DNA of 64,000 nucleotides from Actinocorallia populi (GTDB lineage: Bacteria > Actinomycetota > Actinomycetes > Streptosporangiales > Streptosporangiaceae), in contig NZ_PVZV01000008.1 of the NCBI RefSeq assembly GCF_002995495.1, forward strand, positions 124,001 to 188,000. Reading direction: 5' to 3'. A model generated the notes under the pieces. The model made no database searches. It saw only the letters and a list, made by a program, of their open reading frames with translations, and was not told where the DNA came from. This document shows, piece after piece, positions 35,805-42,547 of this stretch (position 1 is the stretch's first letter; each line of letters opens with the position of its first letter). The position numbers and the translations under genes are program-made.

Positions 35805-36635
35805 GTGCCAAACCACGATAACCTGCGGGACGTGCGTCTCTCCGAAGTCATCCAGGTGATCGAAGCCCGATTCGACCCGTCCTGGGCGGAGTCGTGGGAT
35901 GCGGTCGGCCTGGTCTGCGGCGATCCGGACGCCGAGATCACCTCCGTGCTGCTCGCCGTCGACCCGCTGGCCGCAGTGGTCGACGAGGCGCTCGCCGCGG
36001 GCGCGCAGCTGCTGATCACCCACCATCCCCTGCTGCTGCGGCCGGTCAACGCGGTGGCGATGACCACCCCCAAGGGCAGGACGGTCCACCGGCTGATCAC
36101 CGGGGGATGCGCCCTGTACACCGCGCACACCAACGCCGACGTCGCCGATCCGGGCGTGTCGGACGCCCTGGCCCGCGCCGTCGGCCTGACCGGGCCGCTG
36201 CGCCCGCTCAGCCCGTCCGCCGCCGACCCCCGCCGGGGCCTGGGCCGGATCGGCGAGCTGCCCGAGGCGGTCCCGCTGCGGGAGTTCACCGCGCGGGCGG
36301 CCGCCGGGCTGCCCCGGACGGCGTGGGGCGTGCGCGCCGCCGGAGACCCCGACCGCCCGGTCCGGACCGTGGCGGTGTGCGGGGGATCGGGCGACTCCCT
36401 GATCGAGGCGGCCCGCGCCGCGGGCGCCGACGTCTACCTCACCGCGGACCTGCGCCACCACCCGGCCTCCGAATCGCTGGAGCGGAGCCCGATGGCGCTG
36501 GTCGACGCCGCGCACTGGGCGACGGAATGGCCCTGGCTGGCCGACCTGGCCGCCCTGCTCGGCCCGAATGTGCAGACCCGTATCTCCACGCTGGTCACCG
36601 ACGCGTGGTCCCATGCCGTTGAAGGAGCTCAGTGA
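35805..36635 (+). CDS. Nif3-like dinuclear metal-center protein
   Basis: 276 residues. The N-terminal half has WAESWDAVGLVCGDP and the metal-binding THHPLLLRPV, followed by TAHTNADVADPGVSDAL. The C-terminal half closes with ADVYLTADLRHHP and VDAAHWATEWP, which supply His/Glu ligands. The family forms hexamers holding two metal ions and is annotated as GTP cyclohydrolase 1 type 2/Nif3, with uncertain function. Start GTG 35805 (after GGAAGAC) or 35832. It overlaps the next gene by GTGA; the order Nif3, zinc-ribbon, RNase H matches M. tuberculosis Rv2230c-Rv2229c-Rv2228c. Confidence 0.9.
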   Translation: MPNHDNLRDVRLSEVIQVIEARFDPSWAESWDAVGLVCGDPDAEITSVLLAVDPLAAVVDEALAAGAQLLITHHPLLLRPVNAVAMTTPKGRTVHRLITGGCALYTAHTNADVADPGVSDALARAVGLTGPLRPLSPSAADPRRGLGRIGELPEAVPLREFTARAAAGLPRTAWGVRAAGDPDRPVRTVAVCGGSGDSLIEAARAAGADVYLTADLRHHPASESLERSPMALVDAAHWATEWPWLADLAALLGPNVQTRISTLVTDAWSHAVEGAQ

Positions 36636-37375
36636 AAGCCGCACCCCGAGACCAGCAGCGCCTGCTCGACCTCCAGGAGCTGGACTCGAGCCTGGACCGC
36701 CTGGCGCACCGCAGGCGCACCCTGCCGGAGATCGCCGAGCTCGCCGCCCTGCAGGAGCGGGCGAACGAGCTGCGCGACCGCCTCGTCACCGCCGAGACCG
36801 ACGTCAGCGACCTCGACCGCGAGCAGGTCAAGGCCGAGCAGGACGTCGACCAGGTCCGCGTCCGCGCCGAGCGGGACTCCAAGCGCCTGGACTCCGGCAT
36901 GGTCACCTCCGCCAAGGACCTGGCGAGCCTGCAGTCGGAGCTGGCCTCGCTGCAGCGCCGGCAGGGCGACCTCGAGGAGGTCGTCCTGGAGATCATGGAG
37001 CGCCGCGAGGAGGCCGAGGGCAAGGTCGTCGCCCTGCGGGCCGAGCGGGCCGAGCTCGAGGCCGCCCTGGCCGAGGTGACCGCCCGCAAGGACAGGGCCG
37101 AGCAGGAGATCGACGGCCAGGCCGAGCTGACGCGCTCCGCCCGCGCCGGCGTCGCCGCGGACATCCCCGCCGACCTCCTGGCCCTGCACGAGAAGCTGCG
37201 CGAGCAGTTCGGCGGGGTGGGCACCGCCCCGCTGACCCGCGGCCAGTGCCAGGGCTGCATGCTGGCGCTGAACACCTCCGACCTCAACCGGATCCGCGCC
37301 GCGGCCCCCGACGACGTCGTCCGCTGCGAGGAGTGCCGCCGGATCCTCGTCCGCACCCCCGAGTCGGGGCTGTGA
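36632..37375 (+). CDS. Coiled-coil protein with C4 zinc ribbon (Rv2229c-like)
   Basis: 247 residues. Almost entirely helical: a long antiparallel coiled coil (about 10-175) rich in Glu, Arg and Ala, ending in a C4 zinc ribbon with GQCQGC and VRCEECRR (about 208-240). The family is universal in actinobacteria and lies in this conserved cluster. It resembles the HP0958/FlgZ-type RNA/protein-binding coiled-coil fold, but its function here is unknown. The GTG start overlaps the Nif3 stop, and its TGA overlaps the next GTG, so all three are coupled. Confidence 0.9.
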   Translation: MKAAPRDQQRLLDLQELDSSLDRLAHRRRTLPEIAELAALQERANELRDRLVTAETDVSDLDREQVKAEQDVDQVRVRAERDSKRLDSGMVTSAKDLASLQSELASLQRRQGDLEEVVLEIMERREEAEGKVVALRAERAELEAALAEVTARKDRAEQEIDGQAELTRSARAGVAADIPADLLALHEKLREQFGGVGTAPLTRGQCQGCMLALNTSDLNRIRAAAPDDVVRCEECRRILVRTPESGL

Positions 37376-38499
37376 GCCGCAGGCTGGCCGTCGAGGCGGA
37401 CGGGGGCTCCCGGGGCAACCCGGGTCCCGCCGGCTACGGCGCGCTCGTCCGCGACGCCCTCACCGGCGAGGTGCTGGCCGAGGTGGCCGAGGCGATCGGC
37501 CGCGCCACCAACAACGTCGCCGAGTACCGCGGCCTCATCGCCGGGCTGCGCGCCGCCCGCGAACTCGACCCGTCGGCCAGGGTGGAGGTCCGCATGGACT
37601 CCAAGCTGGTGGTGGAGCAGATGTCGGGCCGCTGGCAGATCAAGCACCCCGACATGAAGCCCCTGGCGCTGGAGGCCCGCCGCACCGCGGAGGGCTTCGC
37701 GTCGGTGGCCTACAAGTGGATCCCGCGGGCGAGCAACTCCCATGCCGACCGGCTGGCCAACGAGGCCATGGACGCCGCGGCCCGCGGTGAGGAGTGGGCG
37801 CCCTCGGGGGACGTCGCGGAGCTCTCGCCCAAGACCCAGGCGGCTTCGCCGGAGGCCGCGCAGGGCAAGGCGTGGGTGCCCCCGTCCACCGTCCCGACCC
37901 GCACCCTGCTGCTGCGCCACGGCCAGACGCCGCTGTCGGTCGAGAAGCGGTTCGCCGGAGTCGGCGACACCCCGCTGACCGAGCACGGCCACCTCCAGGC
38001 CGCGGCCGCCGCCAAGGCCCTGGCGGACCGGGGGATCGACGTGATCGTCTCCTCGCCGCTCCGCCGCGCCCAGGACACCGCCCGCGCCGTCGCGGACGTC
38101 ACCGGCGCCGAGATCCGCGTCGAGGAGGGCTTCCGCGAGGCCGACTTCGGGGCCTGGGAGGGCCTGTCGTTCGCCGAGGCCAAGGCCGGCTGGCCCGACG
38201 AGCTCTCGGCCTGGCTGGCCGACTCGTCCTGCGCGCCGCCCGGCGGCGAGAGCTTCGCCTCGGTGGCACGCCGCGTCGCCACGGCCCGCGACAAGCTCCT
38301 GGTCCGCCACCGCGAGAAGACCGTCCTGGTCGTCTCGCATGTGACGCCCATCAAGATCATGGTGCAGCAGGCGCTGGAGGCGCCCACCTCGGCGCTGTAC
38401 CGCCTGCACCTGGACACCGCCTCCCTGTCCACCGTCGACTGGTACGCCGACGGGCCGGGCGTCGTCCGCTCCTTCAACGAGACCCACTACCTGCCCTGA
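37372..38499 (+). CDS. Bifunctional RNase HI / acid phosphatase (Rv2228c-like)
   Basis: 375 residues with two enzymes fused. The RNase HI domain (1-130) has the DGGSRGNPG motif carrying the first catalytic Asp, then NNVAEYRGL (Glu) and MDSKLVV (Asp). The C-terminal histidine phosphatase (about 180-375) has LLLRHGQT with the catalytic His, ESFASV near the middle, and VSHVTPIK late. In mycobacteria the homologue removes RNA from hybrids and has phosphatase activity, possibly with CobC-type alpha-ribazole phosphatase. GTG 37372 overlaps the upstream TGA. A terminator follows. Confidence 0.93.
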   Translation: MSRRLAVEADGGSRGNPGPAGYGALVRDALTGEVLAEVAEAIGRATNNVAEYRGLIAGLRAARELDPSARVEVRMDSKLVVEQMSGRWQIKHPDMKPLALEARRTAEGFASVAYKWIPRASNSHADRLANEAMDAAARGEEWAPSGDVAELSPKTQAASPEAAQGKAWVPPSTVPTRTLLLRHGQTPLSVEKRFAGVGDTPLTEHGHLQAAAAAKALADRGIDVIVSSPLRRAQDTARAVADVTGAEIRVEEGFREADFGAWEGLSFAEAKAGWPDELSAWLADSSCAPPGGESFASVARRVATARDKLLVRHREKTVLVVSHVTPIKIMVQQALEAPTSALYRLHLDTASLSTVDWYADGPGVVRSFNETHYLP

Positions 38500-38505
38500 C
38501 CCTTC

Positions 38506-38530
38506 GGCCCGGACGCACGGCGTCCGGGCC
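38506..38530 (+). terminator. Terminator after the RNase H/phosphatase gene
   Basis: GGCCCGGACG (38506-38515), a 5-nt loop, CGTCCGGGCC (38521-38530), then TTCT. It starts 6 nt after the stop. Confidence 0.8.
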
Positions 38531-38545
38531 TTCTCGCGGCCGGTG

Positions 38546-38613
38546 ATGTCAAAAATCATTGACATGGCGTCCGCTGTTCTTTACCTTGAGGGATGTCAAG
38601 GATTTTTTACATC
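38546..38613 (+). promoter_or_regulatory. Promoter with two copies of an operator, XRE regulon
   Basis: Site 1: ATGTCAA-N6-TTGACAT (38546-38565). Site 2: GATGTCAA-N6-TTTACATC (38592-38613), one mismatch from perfect. Centres are 47 bp apart. Site 1 overlaps a -35 TTGACA (38559-38564), which is 17 nt from a -10 TACCTT (38582-38587); site 2 covers the likely start of transcription. This is a typical layout for self-repression by the downstream XRE protein (39031). Confidence 0.65.
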
Positions 38614-38623
38614 GGGAGGCGGC

Positions 38624-39028
38624 ATGTCCTACGAGGAGAGGCGGATCTGGGCCTACGCCGCGGTCGCGGCCGTGGTGCCCGCGGTCTACGTCGTGATCAT
38701 GCTCGGGCGGCTGGCGGACGCCGGGGCGGCGGAGGTCTCCTACGTGCGGCCGCTGCTCGTCGCCGTCGCCGCGGGGATCGTCGTGAACTTCCTGGCGGGC
38801 ATGTTGATCGGGACGCCTGACCGCAGGGACGAACGGGACGTCGGCATCTTCCGGTACGGGACGCAGGCCGGGTACTTCGTCCTCGCGGCCGGAGCGGCCG
38901 GAGCGCTCGCCCTGACCCTGGCCGAGGCGGCGCACTTCTGGATCGCCAACGCGCTCTACCTGGCGTTCATCCTCGACGCGCTCACCTCCTCCGCCGTGAA
39001 GATCGTCGCCTACCGCCGGGGTTTCTGA
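38624..39028 (+). CDS. Four-helix membrane protein paired with an XRE regulator
   Basis: 134 residues. Four membrane helices are predicted: AYAAVAAVVPAVYVVIML; LLVAVAAGIVVNFLAGML; AGYFVLAAGAAGALALTLA; and WIANALYLAFILDALTSSAVKIV. A charged loop (GTPDRRDERDVGIF) lies between 2 and 3. Small two-gene operons of this membrane protein plus a YdcN-type XRE regulator are common in Gram-positives; the function is unknown. ATG 38624 has GGGAGG 5 nt upstream. The next gene starts 2 nt after the stop. Confidence 0.75.
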   Translation: MSYEERRIWAYAAVAAVVPAVYVVIMLGRLADAGAAEVSYVRPLLVAVAAGIVVNFLAGMLIGTPDRRDERDVGIFRYGTQAGYFVLAAGAAGALALTLAEAAHFWIANALYLAFILDALTSSAVKIVAYRRGF

Positions 39029-39030
39029 CC

Positions 39031-39255
39031 ATGGGCAAGCCCACCAGGATCACCAACACGATCCGCCACCTGCGCTTCGTCCGAGGGGAGATGACCCAGG
39101 CGGACCTGGCGTCCCGTATCGGCGTGACCCGGCAGACGGTCATCGCCATCGAGCAGGGCCGCTACTCGCCCTCGCTGGAGGTGGCGTTCCAGATCGCCCG
39201 GGTGTTCGGCGTACCGCTCGAAGAGGTTTTCCAGTACCCCGACGACCAGCCCTGA
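39031..39255 (+). CDS. XRE-family (HTH_3) transcriptional regulator
   Basis: 74 residues, almost only the helix-turn-helix (about 10-65): RHLRFVRGEMTQADLASRIGV, then TRQTVIAIEQGRYSPSLEVAF, the classic HTH_3 recognition segment, and VFGVPLEEVFQYP. It lacks any sensor domain. Co-transcribed with the membrane protein and very likely repressing the shared promoter through the paired operators at 38546-38613. What relieves repression is not visible. Confidence 0.9.
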   Translation: MGKPTRITNTIRHLRFVRGEMTQADLASRIGVTRQTVIAIEQGRYSPSLEVAFQIARVFGVPLEEVFQYPDDQP

Positions 39256-39273
39256 TCTCTCCAGGAGGACATG

Positions 39274-40260
39274 ATGCAAGCGATCGTCTACGACGAGTAC
39301 GGCCCGCCCGGCGTTTTGCGCGTCGCGGAAGTGGCGGATCCGGTCCCCGGCGACAGGGAGGTGCTGGTGAGGGCGCACGCAGCGGTGGTCTCAGCGGCGG
39401 ACGCCACCTTCCGGGCGGGGCGTCCGCTGTTCTCCCGCCTGTTCACCGGCCTTCGCGGGCCGAAGACCAAGACGCTGGGCTGCGACTTCTCCGGCGAGGT
39501 CGCGGCGATCGGTCCGGACGTGACCCGCTTCGCCGTAGGGGACCGCGTCATCGCCGACACGGGTACCGCACTCGGCGCCCACGCCGAATACGTGTGCCTG
39601 CCGGAGGACGGAGCGCTGGCCTTGGCTCCGGCCGGCTTCTCCCACGCCGAGGCCGCAGCCGTCTGCGACGGACTGCTGACGGCTCTGCCCTTCCTCCGCG
39701 ATGAGGCGGCGCTGCGAGAAGGGCAGGAGATCCTCGTCAACGGCGCCTCCGGGGGCGTGGGCAAGGCCGCGGTCCAGCTCGCCACCTACTTCGGGGCCCG
39801 CGTCACGGGAGTGTGCAGTACCTCGAAAATCGACCTGGTGTTGTCCCTGGGGGCAGATGAGGTGATCGATTACACGGCTCAGGATTTCACCCGCACCTCC
39901 CGAACCTACGATGTCGTCTTCGACGCGGCGGGCAAAAGCTCTTTCTCCCGGTGCAAGCGCGTGCTGAAGCCAGGCGGGATCTATCTGACGACGGTCCCGT
40001 CCCCGGGGATTCTCTTTCGCACGTTCGGGCCCTGGAGATCCAGTGGCAGGCGAGCGGCCATCGCCTTCACCGGCCTCCGCCCGGCCTCCGACAAGGCCGA
40101 AGACCTCCGCTTCCTCACCGAGCTCGCAGAGGCCGGTCACCTGAAGCCCTTCATCGACGCCGTCCACCCGCTGTCCCGCGCCGTCGAAGCCCACCACCGC
40201 GTCGACACCGGCGACAAGAAGGGCACCGTCCTCCTCACCATGGAGCAGGACCCAGCCTGA
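39274..40260 (+). CDS. Zinc-free NAD(P)-dependent alcohol dehydrogenase (quinone-oxidoreductase-like)
   Basis: 328 residues of the medium-chain dehydrogenase/quinone oxidoreductase type. The N-terminal GroES-like domain has GCDFSGEVAAIG and FAVGDRVIAD. The Rossmann fold has NGASGGVGKAAVQLA (about 150-165) and the VCSTSKIDLVLSLGADEVIDY stretch that sets the cofactor. The C terminus AVEAHHRVDTGDKKGTVLL is typical. The ligands of the catalytic zinc are absent, so it is a QOR-like reductase rather than a true ADH. ATG 39274 has AGGAGG 5 nt upstream (39271 is too close). It follows the XRE gene by 18 nt and may share its transcript. Confidence 0.88.
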   Translation: MQAIVYDEYGPPGVLRVAEVADPVPGDREVLVRAHAAVVSAADATFRAGRPLFSRLFTGLRGPKTKTLGCDFSGEVAAIGPDVTRFAVGDRVIADTGTALGAHAEYVCLPEDGALALAPAGFSHAEAAAVCDGLLTALPFLRDEAALREGQEILVNGASGGVGKAAVQLATYFGARVTGVCSTSKIDLVLSLGADEVIDYTAQDFTRTSRTYDVVFDAAGKSSFSRCKRVLKPGGIYLTTVPSPGILFRTFGPWRSSGRRAAIAFTGLRPASDKAEDLRFLTELAEAGHLKPFIDAVHPLSRAVEAHHRVDTGDKKGTVLLTMEQDPA

Positions 40261-40281
40261 CGCAGCCGCAGAACCAGGGCG

Positions 40282-40914
40282 TCAGAAGAACCGTATGTGC
40301 TTGACCCCGGTCCAGGCCCGGCGTAGACGTCCCCGCAGCCTCCCGTCGGTGTTCGAACCGAGCACCACCCCGGCCGATTCGGCGATGCTCTCGGCGACCT
40401 GGGGGACCGTGAGCCGGTCGGTCTGGATGTGAGCGGCGAACTCCGGAAGGCTCAACCGCTCCAGACACCGGTCGAGCTTCGCTACCGCGAACCTCTCCAG
40501 ACGCAGGGAAGCCTCCTTGCCCGCCACGAACCGCAAGGCATGCCCGAGTCCCCGCTCCTCCAGCCGAAGCAGCACGGTCTCCCGCTCGGCGAGCAGCGCG
40601 AAATGCCGCACGTCATGCCCCCGCTCGCGCAACCGCCCGACGGTCTCCTGGAAGTAGTCCGGTTCCACCACCGTCATCGGCGCGATCACCGTGCCCTGAT
40701 GCCGCGAGAGCACCAGATCCAGCACCTCGTACACGCCCTGCCGCCAGGCCGGAAGGTCCTGGAAGTCACCTCTCAGCCGTGCAGGCGTCATCCGGTGCAA
40801 CCCGAAACCGACCTCTTCGGGATCGCAGACGACGCTCCCCGGCAGCCGCCGGTGCAACTCGTACGCCGTCTGTGTCTTACCGCCTCCGAAAGGGCCATTG
40901 ATCCAGATCAGCAT
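40282..40914 (-). CDS. TmrB-like P-loop ATPase (tunicamycin-resistance family)
   Basis: 210 residues. The start MLIWINGPFGGGKTQTAYEL contains the P-loop GPFGGGKT (7-14). DPEEVGFGLH, PMTVVEPDYF and the C-terminal HIQTDRLTVPQVAESIA closely follow Bacillus subtilis TmrB, which gives tunicamycin resistance by binding the drug at the membrane with ATP. Length and motif order match the full family. No tunicamycin gene is nearby. The sequence is lower in GC than neighbours in places and reads against the surrounding genes, so horizontal acquisition is possible. A convergent quinone-oxidoreductase gene ends 21 nt away. Confidence 0.8.
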   Translation of the reverse strand: MLIWINGPFGGGKTQTAYELHRRLPGSVVCDPEEVGFGLHRMTPARLRGDFQDLPAWRQGVYEVLDLVLSRHQGTVIAPMTVVEPDYFQETVGRLRERGHDVRHFALLAERETVLLRLEERGLGHALRFVAGKEASLRLERFAVAKLDRCLERLSLPEFAAHIQTDRLTVPQVAESIAESAGVVLGSNTDGRLRGRLRRAWTGVKHIRFF

Positions 40915-41017
40915 GAGCCGACACTACGCCCGCGGTGCCGCCGCCGAGCGGTCACGCGAACCCTGGAAGGCCGGGAGCGGAAGGGGGGCACGTGGTTCGG
41001 TCTGCGGGGCAAAAAAA

Positions 41018-41038
41018 CAGTCCGAGTGGTCTAAAATC
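41018..41038 (+). promoter_or_regulatory. Operator-like motif upstream of the DUF998 gene
   Basis: The 21-nt stretch here matches 16 of 21 positions of the palindrome plus -10 region before the TetR gene (41750-41770): both run CAGT-C-GA...CTAAAATC. The TAAAAT could be the -10. It suggests the TetR protein also regulates the DUF998 gene. Confidence 0.45.
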
Positions 41039-41138
41039 CGAATATGTGGATGATAATCAGTACGGTCGTCCGGCGATCGGGGCCGGGTGACGGCGGACCG
41101 CGCGGGAGGACCGCACTCCGCGACGCGGAGCGTCCGGC

Positions 41139-41738
41139 GTGACGGCGTTGTCGTGGTGCGGCGCGGCGGGGGCCTGGCTGTTCCCCGTGGTCTTCCTGCT
41201 GGACGGCTCCACCCGTCCGGGCTACCGGCAGGTCCGGCACCCGGTCAGCGCTCTGGCGCTCGGCTCCCGCGGCCGGGTCCAGGCGGCGAACTTCGTCGTG
41301 TGCGGCCTGGCGATCACGGCGGGCGCGGCGGCGATCCCCGGACCCGGCGGCGGCGCCCTGCTCGCCGTCGCGATCGGCGTGTTCGGGATCTCGCTCGTGG
41401 CATCGGGTGTGTTCCCGATGGACGCGATGCGCGGCTACCCGCCCGGGACTCCCGACGGGACACCCGACGACGTGTCGCTCCGGCACCGGCTCCACGACTG
41501 GGCCGGGATGGTCGTCTTCACGTCGTTGCCGGCGGCAGCGCTCATCGCGGCGTTCTCCCTGGAGGAACCGGCCTGGAAGTGGTACTCGGGGCTCACCTCC
41601 GCGGCGTTCACCGCGGGTTTTCTCGCCTTCGGGCACGCCTGGGAGACCGACTCCGCGTACGCGGGCCTCATCCAGCGGGTGACGATCATCTGCGGCTGGG
41701 CCTGGCTCGGGCTGCTGTTCCTGCACGCGGTCCCGTGA
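41139..41738 (+). CDS. DUF998-family membrane protein
   Basis: 199 residues with about six membrane helices (starting ALSWCGAAGAWLFPVVFLLDG). The DUF998 hallmark RHPVSALALGSRGRVQAANFVVCG follows helix 1. RLHDWAGMVVFTSLPAAALIAAF is helix 4, and a late HAVP tail ends it. DUF998 proteins are integral membrane proteins of unknown function, frequent beside TetR regulators. GTG 41139 gives the family N terminus. The TetR gene starts 37 nt downstream, with its own promoter and a second operator-like site upstream of this gene. Confidence 0.8.
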   Translation: MTALSWCGAAGAWLFPVVFLLDGSTRPGYRQVRHPVSALALGSRGRVQAANFVVCGLAITAGAAAIPGPGGGALLAVAIGVFGISLVASGVFPMDAMRGYPPGTPDGTPDDVSLRHRLHDWAGMVVFTSLPAAALIAAFSLEEPAWKWYSGLTSAAFTAGFLAFGHAWETDSAYAGLIQRVTIICGWAWLGLLFLHAVP

Positions 41739-41750
41739 CCGGCTGATTCC

Positions 41751-41764
41751 AGTTCGATCGAACT
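41751..41764. promoter_or_regulatory. TetR operator AGTTCGATCGAACT
   Basis: A perfect 14-bp palindrome, 11 bp before the TetR ATG and overlapping the -10 TAAAAT (41764-41769). Autoregulation is the natural reading. Confidence 0.65.
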
Positions 41765-41775
41765 AAAATCAGTCC

Positions 41776-42396
41776 ATGTCCAAGAAAATCGGTCCGGACG
41801 GCCTGCCGCGGAGGTCCTTCATCGAACAGGCGCGCCGCGCCCAGATCATCGAGGCGGCCACCCAGGTGGTGGCCGAGGCCGGCTACGCCCACGCCTCGCT
41901 CGCCCGGATCGCCGAGCAGGCCGACATCAGCAAGAGCGTGATCACCTACCACTTCAGCGGCAAGGACGAGATCCTGCGGCTGATGGTCACGCGGTTCTTC
42001 GAACAGGGCTGGGAGTACATGCGGGTCCGGATCGACAAGGAGGGCACGGCCAGAGGGCGGGTGCGCGCCTGGATCGGATCCCAGATGGAGTTCTTCGGCG
42101 AGCACCGCGCCGAGTTCCTGGCCATGAGCGAGATCGTGACCAACCACCGCGCCCCCGACGGCTCGCACGCCTTCGCCGACGGCATGGCGGAGGAGGTGGA
42201 CGGGCTCGCCGAGATCCTGGCCCGCGGCCAGCGCGAAGGAGAACTGCGCGAGTTCGACGCGCGCGGCGTCGCGAACATCATCCTGCGGTGCGCCGACGGC
42301 GTCCTCGGGTCCTGGGCGGTCGACGGAGGCGTCGACCTGCCGGGCCAGACCGCGGCCCTCCTCGACTTCATCGACCACGCGATCAAGAAGGAGTGA
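41776..42396 (+). CDS. TetR-family transcriptional regulator
   Basis: 206 residues. The HTH at about 20-65 (RRAQIIEAATQVVAEAGYAHASLARIAEQADISKSVITYHF, split over helices 1-3) is typical TetR. The C-terminal ligand domain has QMEFFGEHRAEFLAM and ILARGQREGELREFDARG. The long basic N-terminal arm (SKKIGPDGLPRRSFIEQ) may add DNA contacts. Its promoter carries a perfect 14-bp palindrome; a degenerate copy before the DUF998 gene suggests a two-target local regulon. Ligand unknown. Confidence 0.92.
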   Translation: MSKKIGPDGLPRRSFIEQARRAQIIEAATQVVAEAGYAHASLARIAEQADISKSVITYHFSGKDEILRLMVTRFFEQGWEYMRVRIDKEGTARGRVRAWIGSQMEFFGEHRAEFLAMSEIVTNHRAPDGSHAFADGMAEEVDGLAEILARGQREGELREFDARGVANIILRCADGVLGSWAVDGGVDLPGQTAALLDFIDHAIKKE

Positions 42397-42547
42397 CCCG
42401 CCGCGCATCACCACCGCCGTCGAGCGCCGATCGGGAGGCGGGGGCGCACGGGACCGGGACAGGGATCACGGGAGAGGAAGGACAGGCGTCCTGTCGGTGT
42501 CCTGAGAGGACGCGAGGCAGGGTTTCAGGGAGGACTCCGTCGTTAGC

